NCBI GenBank assembly: GCA_964415605.1
Contig: CAYQBA010000018.1
Coordinates: 1-39,822, forward strand
Length of the DNA stretch: 39,822 bases
Direction of reading: 5' to 3'
Source: UCB3 sp964415605
GTDB taxonomy: Bacteria > Chloroflexota > Anaerolineae > Epilineales > Epilineaceae
In this document: one piece after another, positions 23,706-33,483 of the stretch
Numbering within the stretch: position 1 is the stretch's first letter
Layout of the letters: every line of letters begins with the position of its first letter
The notes under the pieces: generated by a model
What the model was told of the DNA's origin: nothing
The model's input: the letters and a program-made list of their open reading frames with translations, nothing else
The model's database searches: none
Translations under genes and position numbers: made by a program

Positions 23706-26414
23706 ATGACCGAGCGCTGGGTGTACGGCTTCGACGACGTCGCGGCGGCCGAGGCCACCGTCGGGGGCGGCTGGGACGACGTCCGGGCATTGCTGGGCGG
23801 AAAGGGGGCCGGGCTCGCCGACATGACCCGCGCCGGCGTGCCGGTCCCGCCGGGGTTCACGGTGACCACCACGGCGTGCAACGCGTACCTCGCCGCCGGC
23901 GGCACCCTGCCCGCCGGCGCGTGGGACGAGATCCTGGCCGCGCTGGCGCGCGTCGAGGCGGCCACCGGCAAGCGCTTCGGCGACCCCGCCAACCCGCTGC
24001 TGGTATCGTGCCGGTCGGGCGCCAAGTTCTCGATGCCCGGGATGATGGACACCGTCTTGAACATCGGGCTCAACGACGACACGGCCGCCGGCATGACCGC
24101 GCTGACGGGCGACGCGCGCTTCGTGTTCGACGCTTACCGCCGCCTGGTGCAGATGTTCGGGGCGGTGGTGCTCGGGGCGGCGGACGAGCCGTTCGAGCAT
24201 GCCATCGAGGCGCGCAAGGCCGCGGCGGGCGTCAAGGACGACGCGGATCTGGCCGCCGCCGATTGGCGCGCCCTCACGGCGGAGTTCAAGGCGATCGTCG
24301 CGCGCGAGACCGGCCGGCCGTTCCCCGCCGATCCGTTCGAGCAGCTCCGGCTCGCAACCGAGGCCGTCTTCCGCAGCTGGCACGGCAAGCGCGCGGTCGA
24401 CTACCGCAACGCCGCCGGCATCCGCCACGATCTGGGCACGGCGGTCAACATCCAGACCATGGTCTTCGGCAACATGGGGGCCGGCAGCGGCACCGGCGTG
24501 GCGTTCACCCGCAACCCGGCGGACGGCGCACGCGAGCTGTACGGCGACTACCTGATGAACGCCCAGGGCGAGGATGTGGTGGCGGGCATCCGCAACACCA
24601 AGCCCATCGCCGACCTGGCCCGCGAGATGCCCGAGGTCTTCGCGGCATTCCGCGACATCGTCGAGCGCCTGGAGCGGCATTACCGCGACATGCAGGACGT
24701 CGAGTTCACCATCGAGCGCGGGCGGCTGTGGATGCTCCAGACGCGCAACGGCAAGCGCACGGCGCGCGCGGCGGTGCGGATCGCGGTCGACATGGTCGGC
24801 GAGGGGCTCATCGACCGCGCCGAGGCCGTGCGCCGCGTGACGCCGGAGCACGTCGACTTCTTCCTGCACCCGCAGTTCGTCGAAGCCGCGCGCGCCGCCG
24901 CCGTGGCCGGCGGGCGGCGCCTGGCCAGCGGCGTCAACGCGTCGCCGGGCGCGGCCGTCGGCGCGGCGGCGTTCGACGCCGACACGGCGGAGGCATGGGG
25001 CAAGGCCGGGCGCGACGTGGTCATGGTCCGCCCCGAGACCAAGCCCGACGACGTGCATGGCATGCTGGCGTCCAAGGCGATCCTGACCAGCCGCGGCGGG
25101 GCGACGAGCCATGCGGCGGTGGTGGCGCGCCAGTTCGGCGTGCCGGCGGTGTGCGGGGCGGAGGCCATCGAGATCGACCTCGACGGCCGGCTGCTGCGTG
25201 CCGGCGGCACGGTGGTGCGAGAGGGCGACACGCTGTCCGTCGACGGCACGACCGGCGAGGTGTTTGCCGGGGCCATCGACACCGAGGTGCCGGACCTGTC
25301 GGACCGCGACCTCGCGACCCTGCTGGGCTGGGCGGACGGCTTCCGGCGTCTCGGCGTGTGGGCCAACGCCGACTATCCCGACGACGCCGAGCGCGCGCGG
25401 GCGTTCGGCGCCGAGGGGATCGGGCTGTGCCGTACCGAGCACATGTTCTTCGAGGCCGACCGGCTGCCGATCGTCCGCGAGATGATCCTCGCCGACGACA
25501 CCGCGGCGCGCGAGGCGGTCCTGGCGCGGCTCCTCCCGATCCAGCGCGGCGATTTCCACGGCGTCCTGGCGGCGATGCGCGGGCTGCCGGTGATCATCCG
25601 CCTGATCGATCCCCCGCTCCACGAGTTCCTGCCCGACCACACCGAGCTTGTGGCCGATGTGGCGCGCCTCGAGGCGACCGGCGAGAACCCGGCCGCGCTG
25701 GCGGAGCGCCGGCGGCTCCTGGCCGCCGTCGACGGCCTGCGCGAGGCCAACCCGATGCTCGGCCTGCGCGGCGTGCGCCTGGGTGTGCTGTACCCCGAGA
25801 TCATCCGCATGCAGGTGCGGGCCATCCTGGAGGCGGCCGCCGACCTGGCGGACGCGGGGGTCGACGTCCGGCCCGAGATCATGATCCCGCTGAGCAGCCA
25901 CGTCAACGAGCTCATGCGGATGCGCGCGCTGGTCGACGAGACGGCCGCGGCGGTGTTCGCCGACCGGGGCGCGGCGGTCGCCTTCAAGTTCGGGACGATG
26001 ATCGAGATCCCGCGCGCGGCGCTGACGGCCGGGTCGCTGGCCAGCGTGTGCGAGTTCTTCAGCTTCGGGACCAACGACCTCACGCAGACGACGTACGGCA
26101 TCAGCCGCGACGACGCCGAGGCGCGGTTCCTGCTGTACTACGTCGAGCACGGCGTCCTGCCGGCCAACCCGTTCCAGACCCTCGACACCGACGGCGTGGG
26201 GCAATTGATCCGGATGGCGGTCGAGCGCGGCCGGGCGGCCCGGCCCGACCTCGAGGTCGGCATCTGCGGCGAGCATGGCGGCGACCCGGCCTCGATCGCG
26301 TTCTGCCACGCGGTCGGGCTCGATTACGTCAGCTGCTCGCCCTTCCGCGTGCCGGTGGCGCGGCTGGCGGCGGCGCACGCCGCGCTGGCGCAAGGCGTGC
26401 CAGTCACGGCGTAG
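23706..26414 (+). CDS. ppdK: Pyruvate, phosphate dikinase
   Basis: A 902-residue PPDK, which interconverts pyruvate + ATP + phosphate and PEP + AMP + diphosphate. The N-terminal ATP-grasp domain starts 'GGKGAGLADMTRAGVPVPPGF'. The swivelling domain carries the phosphorylated His469 in 'TSRGGATSHAAVVAR'. The C-terminal TIM barrel has the catalytic Cys854 in 'GICGEHGGDP' and 'FGTNDLTQTTYG'. The length matches the family. ATG 23706 is chosen from family alignment with GAGG about 11 bases upstream; the frame is open to 23550. Its stop overlaps the stop of the convergent YfhO-type gene by 11 bases. Confidence 0.96.
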   Translation: MTERWVYGFDDVAAAEATVGGGWDDVRALLGGKGAGLADMTRAGVPVPPGFTVTTTACNAYLAAGGTLPAGAWDEILAALARVEAATGKRFGDPANPLLVSCRSGAKFSMPGMMDTVLNIGLNDDTAAGMTALTGDARFVFDAYRRLVQMFGAVVLGAADEPFEHAIEARKAAAGVKDDADLAAADWRALTAEFKAIVARETGRPFPADPFEQLRLATEAVFRSWHGKRAVDYRNAAGIRHDLGTAVNIQTMVFGNMGAGSGTGVAFTRNPADGARELYGDYLMNAQGEDVVAGIRNTKPIADLAREMPEVFAAFRDIVERLERHYRDMQDVEFTIERGRLWMLQTRNGKRTARAAVRIAVDMVGEGLIDRAEAVRRVTPEHVDFFLHPQFVEAARAAAVAGGRRLASGVNASPGAAVGAAAFDADTAEAWGKAGRDVVMVRPETKPDDVHGMLASKAILTSRGGATSHAAVVARQFGVPAVCGAEAIEIDLDGRLLRAGGTVVREGDTLSVDGTTGEVFAGAIDTEVPDLSDRDLATLLGWADGFRRLGVWANADYPDDAERARAFGAEGIGLCRTEHMFFEADRLPIVREMILADDTAAREAVLARLLPIQRGDFHGVLAAMRGLPVIIRLIDPPLHEFLPDHTELVADVARLEATGENPAALAERRRLLAAVDGLREANPMLGLRGVRLGVLYPEIIRMQVRAILEAAADLADAGVDVRPEIMIPLSSHVNELMRMRALVDETAAAVFADRGAAVAFKFGTMIEIPRAALTAGSLASVCEFFSFGTNDLTQTTYGISRDDAEARFLLYYVEHGVLPANPFQTLDTDGVGQLIRMAVERGRAARPDLEVGICGEHGGDPASIAFCHAVGLDYVSCSPFRVPVARLAAAHAALAQGVPVTA

Positions 26415-28659
26415 GGCTGGCTGCGTCGCGGCGATCGAGATTCGCTCCGCGACGGGCCAAAGCGGCTCCCGCCACGACGAGCGCCGTCGCCGTCGAGATC
26501 GCGATCCCCGCCGTCACCCACGGCGCCGTGAACCACAGCCGCACCTCGTGCTCGCCGGCGGGCACCGGCACGGCGATGAGCGCGACGTCGGCGCGCAGCA
26601 CGGGCGCCGGCCGCCCGTCCACGGCCGCCCGCCAGCCAGGGTAGTGCATCTCGGAGAACACGAGCCAGCCGGGCCCATCCCCGTAGGTCTGCGCCTCGAC
26701 CTCGCCGGTGCGCCGGACGACGTTGCCGACCCCGCTCTGCTGGCCGACCGGGCCACCCGGCTCGCCGTCGTGCAGCAGCACGGCCGCCAACGGGTCGAAG
26801 TCCGCGGCCGCCAGGCGGTCGAGCGCCGCGGCGTCGCTGGCGGCGACCTCCGCGGTCGCCGCGCGCCACACGAAGGGCGTGGCCGCCTCCAGCCGGAACA
26901 GGTAGGTCGCGGCCTCGCCCTCGCCCTGCATCAGCACGCCCTCGGCCGGCGCGTCGATCGCCGCACGCCACGTCAGGAGATCGCTGACGGCCAGGAGATC
27001 CCACAGCCGGCGCTCGTTCTCCCCCAACAGGCGCCCGCGCAGCGCGTCGAACGTGCGCAGCCGGAGCGGGCTTGCGCCGCTGGTCGCTTCAACGCCGTGC
27101 AGCACGCCGAAGTTGCGCGGCAGCCGGTCCTCGTTGTGCACGCGGCCCGTCGCACCCTGGCGCACGGCTGCCACGAACGGATCGACCGCGAGCTCGGCGG
27201 GCGGGGTGGGAACGAGGTTGACGCCGGCGTTGGCGGCGTACAGGTCGACGGCCATGCACGCCAGCGTCGCCACGGCGAGGGGGCGTGCGCGAAGCCGCCG
27301 GTGCGCCCGCGCCAGGGTCAGAGCGGACGCCGCGCCCGCCAGGAGCGCGCCGCGCACGGCGGCCACGCGCACGGCAGGCGGCGCCACGATGGCGACCGCG
27401 ATGCACAGCACGGCGACCCCCGTCGCCCCCAACGTGACCGCCCGCGCCGCCGCCGGCCGCCGCCCGCGCCACAGGCGGTACCCGTCCCCGGCCAGCATCG
27501 CCAGGCCGAAGCTCACCAGGACCGCCGCGCGTTCCTGGCCGCGGAAGAGGTCGAACCCCGGGGCGACGCCGTAGAAGACGTCGAAGACAAACGCGTGCCG
27601 GCCGAGCGCCAGCAGCAGCGCCGCGCCGGTCAGCCCGACCCAAAACCGGCTCAGGCGCGCCCGCTCGGCGTCGGGGCCCGGCGCGGCACCCTCGCGCCCC
27701 AGCGCCAGCCGTGCCGCGGCCGCGGCCAGCAGCAACGGGACGATGCCGACGTAGAGCGGCGACCACTGTGTCAGCCCCGGCACCACCAGCCCCACGAGCT
27801 CGCGCGGAGGGAAGCCGTTGGCCAGCATCTCCCGGCTGGCTTCGGCGCGGTTGGAGAGCGCGAGCAGCTGCAGCGCCGGCAGCCAGCCGGCCGCCGACAG
27901 CCCGAGCGCGACGGCCAGGGCCGCGCCGGCGGCCACCCACGGCCGGCGACCGGGCCCGCCGCGGGCGATCGTCCACGGCCACGTGCGCCAGCCGAGGTAA
28001 GCGGCGACGGCATAGAGCGTGTAGTTGGCCGACTGCGGGTGACCCGCGAGGATGGCCAGGGCCAGGGCCACGGGCAGGACGGCGTCGAACCGTCGCCCGG
28101 GCGATGCGCCCGCCGCGGTCCCGTCGCGCATCCGCTCGACGCCGAGCAGGGCCCACGGGAGCCACGCGTTGGACTCGAGCACCGCGAGCTGGAGCGGCGG
28201 GTAGCCGGTGAGGTACCCGCCGAAGCCAAACGTGACGGCGCTGACGACGGCGCCCACGCGGTGGCGCAAGACGCGGCGCGCAAACAGGTACGTCCCGGCC
28301 GCCGCCAGCGCGATGTGCGCGACCGCCTCGACCTCGAGCGCCGCGAATGGCAGGCGCCCGAAGGCCGCCAGGCTGCCCAGGACGACCGCCAGGCTGGGGG
28401 GGTACGCAACCGCGGCCTGAACGTCCGCCCAGAACGGCGCGCCCGCGTACGCGAACGGGTTCCACAGCGGCAGCCGGCCATGCGCCAGCGCCGTCGCCTC
28501 GAACGTGGCGAAGGCATAGAACTGGTCCACGAAGTCGCCGCCCGCGAAGAACCAGCGCCGATCGCCCGGCAGCCACAGGCGCCAGTAGAAGGCCAGCGCC
28601 GCCGCCGCCAGCCCCGCCAGGACCGCGGCGTCGCGCCGGCGGTCGGACGACCGGATCAT
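26404..28659 (-). CDS. YfhO-family polytopic membrane protein
   Basis: A 751-residue protein with about 11-13 predicted membrane segments and a C-terminal extracytoplasmic beta-rich domain. The first loop ('GGDFVDQFYAFATFE', 'PLWNPFAYAGAPFWAD') matches the GT-C-like fold of YfhO proteins. 'FSEMHYPGWRAAVDGR' near the C-terminus is the family's hallmark. One last membrane helix follows. YfhO proteins have been linked to modification of cell-surface polymers, but the substrate here is unknown. ATG 28659 begins at the basic segment before the first helix; the frame is open far upstream in antiparallel overlap with purL sequence, which is not coding. It may be read from the purL promoter 161 bases after purL. 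Confidence 0.88.
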   Translation of the reverse strand: MIRSSDRRRDAAVLAGLAAAALAFYWRLWLPGDRRWFFAGGDFVDQFYAFATFEATALAHGRLPLWNPFAYAGAPFWADVQAAVAYPPSLAVVLGSLAAFGRLPFAALEVEAVAHIALAAAGTYLFARRVLRHRVGAVVSAVTFGFGGYLTGYPPLQLAVLESNAWLPWALLGVERMRDGTAAGASPGRRFDAVLPVALALAILAGHPQSANYTLYAVAAYLGWRTWPWTIARGGPGRRPWVAAGAALAVALGLSAAGWLPALQLLALSNRAEASREMLANGFPPRELVGLVVPGLTQWSPLYVGIVPLLLAAAAARLALGREGAAPGPDAERARLSRFWVGLTGAALLLALGRHAFVFDVFYGVAPGFDLFRGQERAAVLVSFGLAMLAGDGYRLWRGRRPAAARAVTLGATGVAVLCIAVAIVAPPAVRVAAVRGALLAGAASALTLARAHRRLRARPLAVATLACMAVDLYAANAGVNLVPTPPAELAVDPFVAAVRQGATGRVHNEDRLPRNFGVLHGVEATSGASPLRLRTFDALRGRLLGENERRLWDLLAVSDLLTWRAAIDAPAEGVLMQGEGEAATYLFRLEAATPFVWRAATAEVAASDAAALDRLAAADFDPLAAVLLHDGEPGGPVGQQSGVGNVVRRTGEVEAQTYGDGPGWLVFSEMHYPGWRAAVDGRPAPVLRADVALIAVPVPAGEHEVRLWFTAPWVTAGIAISTATALVVAGAALARRGANLDRRDAASPTP

Positions 28660-28739
28660 GGGGCCACGGCGCGGACCCGCACGGCGCCTCGCCCGCCCCT
28701 GCCGGTCCCCAATGGCCGGGTGGTTCGCGAAGGTGGGCC

Positions 28740-28770
28740 GTCGCCGGCACGGATGGCGTTCGCCGGCGAC
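28740..28770 (-). terminator. Hairpin downstream of purL
   Basis: A 9-bp perfect stem (28740-28748 with 28762-28770) around a 13-base loop lies 51 bases beyond the purL stop on the minus strand. There is no T-run, so it may attenuate rather than end transcription into the YfhO-type gene. Confidence 0.35.
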
Positions 28771-28820
28771 ATCGCCGCGGCAGGGCCGGACGGCGCCCGG
28801 CAGGCGCGACCCTCCGCCAC

Positions 28821-31670
28821 CTAGTGGAACACCGCCCGCATCGGGGCCTCCCACGCCGCCCGCAGGTCGGCCAGCGCGGCCGAAAAGAGCGGCCGGCCGG
28901 CATCGAGGACCCGCAGCTCCGGCGCCGCGAGCGTGCGCCCGACGACCGCATGCGGCACGCCGCCGAACAGCTCGGCGGCCGTGGCGGCGTCCGCCACCTC
29001 GGCGACGAACACGCCTGCCGTCTCGTTGAAGAGCGCGACGTCCGGGCGCTCGGCCAGCCCCGCGACGTCGATCTCGGCCCCGACCTCGCTCCCGAAGCCC
29101 ATCTCGGCCACGGCCACCGCCAGGCCGCCCTCGCTGACGTCGTGGCAGGCCGCGACCCGGCCAGACCGGATGGCGGCGTAAACGGCGTCGAGGGTGCGCG
29201 GCAGCACGCCGAGGTCGACCCGCGGCGGGTGGTGCCCCCGGTGGCCCTGGACCTCCCAGGCGATCGAGCCGCCCATGCCGTGCCCCGTGTGGGCATCGGC
29301 GTCCCGCGCGCCCACGAGCACCAGCACGGACCCGGCCGCCTTGAGGGCCGTCGACGTCGTGCGCGACACGTCGTCGATCCGCCCGAACGCCGAGACGCAC
29401 AGCACCGGCGGGATCTCGAGGATCGTCCCATCGGGATAGCGGTACGTGCTCGACAGCGAGTCCTTGCCGCTGATGAACGGCCGGCCGAGCGCGTCCATCA
29501 CCGCCACGCAGGCCTCGACGGCCCGATCCAGCCCGCCGAGCGCCGGCGCGTCCGACACGGGCCAGATGAAGTTGTCGATGAGGCCCACCGCGCGCGGGTC
29601 GCCGCCGACGGCGACGAGGTTGCTCATCGCCTCGGCCGCCGCCCAGATCCCGCCCCAGTACGGGTCGAACGTGTTGAGCACCGGGTTCAGCCCATGGGCG
29701 ATGACGGCGCCGTAGGGCCGGCCGAGCAGCGGTGCGATCACCGCCGCATCGCCGGGCGCGTCGCCGCGCGGGCCGCCGTACGGCGGCAGCACGCCGGTGC
29801 CCTGCACCGTGTGGTCGTACTGCCGGCAGATCGGCTCCTTGCTGGCCACGTTGGGGTGCGCCAGCACGCGACACAGCACCTCGAGCCAGGCGTCCGGGCC
29901 TTCCGGCACGGCCGGCAGGTCGCGCGGCCCGAGCCGCGGCGCCCACGTGCCCACCAGCGTCTTCTCCGGCAGGCCGTCGTGCAGGAACCGCATGTCGAGG
30001 TCGGCCACCCGTGCCCCGCCGTGCCGGACGACGAGCCGGCCCGTGGGCTCGAACGCGCCGAGATCGGTGGCCTCGACGTTGTACAGCCGGCAGATCTCCA
30101 TCACCCGCGCCACGTCGGCGGGCGCCACGGCCATGACCATGCGCTCCTGCGACTCCGACAGGAACACCTCCCACGCCGCCAGGCCCGGGTACTTCAGTGG
30201 GGCGCGGTCGAGGTCCACCGCGACGCCGACGGCCTCGCCCATCTCGCCGATGGCGGACGAGAACCCCCCGGCGCCGCAATCGGTCAGCGCGCGGATGAGG
30301 CCCTCGTCGCGGCAGGCGAGGATGGCATCCAGCGTGCGCTTCTCCTCAATCGCGTTGCCGATCTGGACGGCCGTGGCGTTGACCTCGATGGTGCGGGCCG
30401 TCATGGCGGTCGACGAGAAGGTGGCGCCGTGGATGCCGTCGCGGCCCGTCCGGCCGCCGAGGACGAGGATCCGGTCTCCCGGCAGGGGCCGGCCCTTCGC
30501 GGCCCGATCGAGCGGGATAAGCCCGTAGGCGCCGACGATGACGGTCGGCTTGGCGCGGAAGTCCGGGTGGAAGTGCACCGACCCGTTGTTGGTGGGGATG
30601 CCCATCCGGTTGCCGTAATCGCGCACGCCCGCCACCACGCGCCGCAGGAGGTAGTCCGGCGGCAGGCAGCCGGGAGGGACGTCGGCGGCGGGCAGGTCGG
30701 GCGGCGCGAAGCAGAACATGTCGGTCGACGCGATCACCGCCGCGCCCTGGCCGGTGCCGAGGATGTCGCGGAACACCCCGCCCGAGCCCGTCATGGCGCC
30801 GCCATACGGCTCGATCGCCGACGGGCTGTTGTGGGTCTCGACCTTGCCGGCCAGCCCCCAGCCGTCGTAAAACGCCAGCACCCCGCTGTTGTCGACGAAC
30901 GCCGACACGACGAGGTCGGCGTGGCGCCGCGAGGCCTCCTTGAGGCGGGTCATCAGCGGCGGCTTGGGGATGCCGTCGACGACCAACGGTCGCTTGAACG
31001 TCTTGTGGACGCAGTGCTCGCTCCACGTCTGGGCCAGCGCCTCGAGCTCGAGGTCGGTGGGCATGCGCCCGATCTCGTCGAAGTAGTCGCGGATCGCGTG
31101 CATCTCGGCCAGGTCGAGGTGCAACCCCGCGTCGGACAGGGCAAGCAGCTCGGCGTCGGACAGCGTGGCGATGGGCACGTGCCGGGTCGGGCCGGGCTCG
31201 CCGGCGATGACCAGCGTGGCGGGCGGCGCCGTGACCAGCGCCTCGATGGTCGGGTTGACGAGCAGCCGCTTCAGGATGCGGTCGAGATCGGCCGGCGGGA
31301 GGTCGCCGTAGAAGGCGTACTCGCGGCTGGCATCGGCGGCCACCAGCGCGATCCCGAGGTCGCGCGCGGCCTTGAGGATCGACGCGGCCTCGGGGTTCAT
31401 CACGCCGGGCAGGTAGGCGACCTCGACGACGCGGTCGGCGTCGACGACGAGCGGCGCGTCGAGCGTCCACCGCTGGTCGACGACGTCGGCCAGCAGTCGG
31501 CGGGCCAGGGTCTCGGCGTCCGTGGGGGAGACGCCCTCGAGCCGGAAAACCTTGACCGTGCGGACCTGGGACAGGCCGCTCAACCCGAGCGTCCGGCGCA
31601 CCTCGGCCAGGACGTCCTGTCCGAGGGGGTCGGTGGCGGCCGTGCTCGCGACGCGGATGGTGTGGATCAT
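28821..31670 (-). CDS. purL: Phosphoribosylformylglycinamidine synthase, PurL with N-terminal PurS-like domain
   Basis: A 949-residue FGAM synthase subunit of purine synthesis (FGAR + ATP + ammonia to FGAM). Residues about 1-150 form a PurS-like region ('IHTIRVASTAATDPLGQDV', 'VRTVKVFRLEGVS'). The synthase domain begins near 'LDLAEMHAIRDYFDEIGR' with 'TWSEHCVHKTFK', the ATP/active-site histidine region. 'VETHNSPSAIEPYGGAMTG' and 'DCGAGGFSSAIGEMGE' follow. There is no glutaminase domain, so a separate PurQ must exist elsewhere. ATG 31670 begins a conserved beta strand; the upstream in-frame codons lack a better start. It is not coupled to the gene upstream (216-base gap with its own -10). Confidence 0.93.
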   Translation of the reverse strand: MIHTIRVASTAATDPLGQDVLAEVRRTLGLSGLSQVRTVKVFRLEGVSPTDAETLARRLLADVVDQRWTLDAPLVVDADRVVEVAYLPGVMNPEAASILKAARDLGIALVAADASREYAFYGDLPPADLDRILKRLLVNPTIEALVTAPPATLVIAGEPGPTRHVPIATLSDAELLALSDAGLHLDLAEMHAIRDYFDEIGRMPTDLELEALAQTWSEHCVHKTFKRPLVVDGIPKPPLMTRLKEASRRHADLVVSAFVDNSGVLAFYDGWGLAGKVETHNSPSAIEPYGGAMTGSGGVFRDILGTGQGAAVIASTDMFCFAPPDLPAADVPPGCLPPDYLLRRVVAGVRDYGNRMGIPTNNGSVHFHPDFRAKPTVIVGAYGLIPLDRAAKGRPLPGDRILVLGGRTGRDGIHGATFSSTAMTARTIEVNATAVQIGNAIEEKRTLDAILACRDEGLIRALTDCGAGGFSSAIGEMGEAVGVAVDLDRAPLKYPGLAAWEVFLSESQERMVMAVAPADVARVMEICRLYNVEATDLGAFEPTGRLVVRHGGARVADLDMRFLHDGLPEKTLVGTWAPRLGPRDLPAVPEGPDAWLEVLCRVLAHPNVASKEPICRQYDHTVQGTGVLPPYGGPRGDAPGDAAVIAPLLGRPYGAVIAHGLNPVLNTFDPYWGGIWAAAEAMSNLVAVGGDPRAVGLIDNFIWPVSDAPALGGLDRAVEACVAVMDALGRPFISGKDSLSSTYRYPDGTILEIPPVLCVSAFGRIDDVSRTTSTALKAAGSVLVLVGARDADAHTGHGMGGSIAWEVQGHRGHHPPRVDLGVLPRTLDAVYAAIRSGRVAACHDVSEGGLAVAVAEMGFGSEVGAEIDVAGLAERPDVALFNETAGVFVAEVADAATAAELFGGVPHAVVGRTLAAPELRVLDAGRPLFSAALADLRAAWEAPMRAVFH

Positions 31671-31832
31671 GGCTTGGGACGCGGCTCCGGAGTGGGGGAT
31701 CGGGGCGGACGGCGGGAGATCGGCGACGCGGCGCGGCCACGCTTCAGTCCGGGTGGCGCCGTCGCCTGGACAAGGCACCGCCGCGTGGGCCAGCAGGCTC
31801 GCGCGTCGTCGCGCACCGCGCCGATGCCCGGG

Positions 31833-31838
31833 AGTGTA
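31833..31838 (-). promoter_or_regulatory. Extended -10 of purL
   Basis: On the minus strand TACACT preceded by TGG fits an extended -10. It lies about 160 bases before the purL ATG, leaving a GC-rich leader of about 155 bases with no recognised riboswitch. No convincing -35 is seen. Confidence 0.4.
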
Positions 31839-31886
31839 CCACAACGGCCGCGGGGCGGCGGGCCGTCGCGGGCCGGGCGGCCGCGG

Positions 31887-33476
31887 CTACCGGGCGCCGA
31901 CGGCCCGATACACGTCGAAGGTGCCGCGGCCGTAGGGCGCCAGCGGCGCTCCGAAGTCGACCGGCTCGAGGACCAGGCGCGACGACAGCGCGGCGTGGCC
32001 CGCTTCGGTCAACACCCGGTAGGCACCCGGATGGTAGTCCAGGAGATCCTCCGGCTTGGGCTTCTTGTGCGGCGTCCCGCCGACGTCCAGGAGCTCGTCG
32101 AGCGCCTTGAGCAGGTTGCCGCCGCCGGCGGTCGGGATGTCGTGGAGGCCGCGGTCCAGGCGGACCTCGCCGTCGGGGCCTACCCGCGCCGCCAGCCCGT
32201 CGATCACCTGCCAGAGCCGCTCGCCCGTCCGGTTCAGGGCGGCCTCGCGGGCGTAAAACTGCTCCAGGCGCACGAGCGGGCGCCCGATCAGGAACACCAG
32301 CACCGCGCCGACACCGGCCAGCCGCAGCCAGCGGTGCGCCGCCCCGGGCGGCGGGACATACGCCGCGAGCCAGAGGCCGACCGCGACGTACAGGAGCGGC
32401 AGGCCCGCCGCCAGGTAGCGCGCGTGCAGGTAGTACCGGTAGCCGCGGTTGAACAGCGTGACGACGAGGATCACGAGGATCCACGTGACCACCGGCAGGC
32501 GCGAACGGCGCCACGTGGCGGCGAGCGCCGTCGCGACGACGGCGCCGTAGGCGACGGCCCCAGGGGCTCGCAGCAACGCATCGAGCTCGGCCCGGCCCTC
32601 TTCGGGGTCGAGCCCGAGGAACGACGACGTCGCCATCTGATAGACCATCCGCAAGCCGTCGCGGACGTTGACCAGGTACTCCGGCCACGGCACGCCGAAC
32701 GCATACGCGTAGTGCTTGCTCTGCGCGGCCGCGATCGACGCTCCGCCCGTCGTCACGTTGAACGCGATCACATTCGCGATCGCCGCCACCCCGGCCGCCA
32801 CGCCGAGCCACGGCCAGGGCGTCGCCAGCCAGCGCGGGTGGCCCCACGCGATGAAGACCGCCGCGCCGAGCGCGACCGGCAGCACCGAGGCATGGGTCTG
32901 GCAGGCGATGCCGCTCAACGCCCCGGCCGGGACGAGCCAGCGCGGGTCCTCGCGACGGTGCGCCTCGCACACCGCCAGCACCGCCAGCATCGCCCAGAAC
33001 GGCGACGAGGCGTTGGACCACGCGACGTGGCTGTTGACCACCACCGGGACGAACGCGACCGCCATGATGGCCGCGGCGATCAACCCGGCCTGGCGATCCG
33101 GCCACGCGATCGCCCGCCCGAGGCCCTCGCCGCCGGCCGGCCCCGGCCGGGCCCGCGCGGCCGCCGCGAGGCTGACGGCGATCAGATGGGTCAAGACGAC
33201 CGTGAGCGACCCCAGGCCAAGCGCGAGCCAGCGCGGCCAGCGCAGGTCGCCGCCGAGGGCGTAGCCCGCGGCCATCGCGTAGTGGAAGACCGGGCCGTTG
33301 TAGGCATCCTGCGACATCAGCGGTCGGGCGCCTCGGACGATTTGCATGCCCAGTCGCATGTCTTCGGTCTCGTCGGTCAGGATGGGGATGGCGTGGAGGT
33401 ACGGGATCCGCACGGCGACGGCGACCAGGAACACCACGAGGCAGACCACGGCATCGGCGCTGTCCCAACGGCGCAT
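31887..33476 (-). CDS. GT-C-type membrane glycosyltransferase (ArnT/PMT-like)
   Basis: A 529-residue membrane protein with about 10-12 hydrophobic segments. The first loop after helix 1 has 'PILTDETEDMRLGM', the acidic pair typical of GT-C enzymes that use polyprenyl-phosphate sugars, and then 'NGPVFHYAMAAGYALGG'. A soluble C-terminal part (about 410-529) ends 'RGTFDVYRAVGAR'. It begins 7 bases after the stop of uvrD and is therefore probably co-transcribed with it. Donor and acceptor are unknown. A role in surface glycosylation is inferred from the family. Confidence 0.8.
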   Translation of the reverse strand: MRRWDSADAVVCLVVFLVAVAVRIPYLHAIPILTDETEDMRLGMQIVRGARPLMSQDAYNGPVFHYAMAAGYALGGDLRWPRWLALGLGSLTVVLTHLIAVSLAAAARARPGPAGGEGLGRAIAWPDRQAGLIAAAIMAVAFVPVVVNSHVAWSNASSPFWAMLAVLAVCEAHRREDPRWLVPAGALSGIACQTHASVLPVALGAAVFIAWGHPRWLATPWPWLGVAAGVAAIANVIAFNVTTGGASIAAAQSKHYAYAFGVPWPEYLVNVRDGLRMVYQMATSSFLGLDPEEGRAELDALLRAPGAVAYGAVVATALAATWRRSRLPVVTWILVILVVTLFNRGYRYYLHARYLAAGLPLLYVAVGLWLAAYVPPPGAAHRWLRLAGVGAVLVFLIGRPLVRLEQFYAREAALNRTGERLWQVIDGLAARVGPDGEVRLDRGLHDIPTAGGGNLLKALDELLDVGGTPHKKPKPEDLLDYHPGAYRVLTEAGHAALSSRLVLEPVDFGAPLAPYGRGTFDVYRAVGAR

Positions 33477-33483
33477 CGCGGCG

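Noticed and set aside
31671..31832. T-box-like 'GCGTGGCCGCG' in the purL leader
   Set aside because: It lacks the conserved GGTACCGCG core, there is no specifier stem, and purL is not a T-box target.
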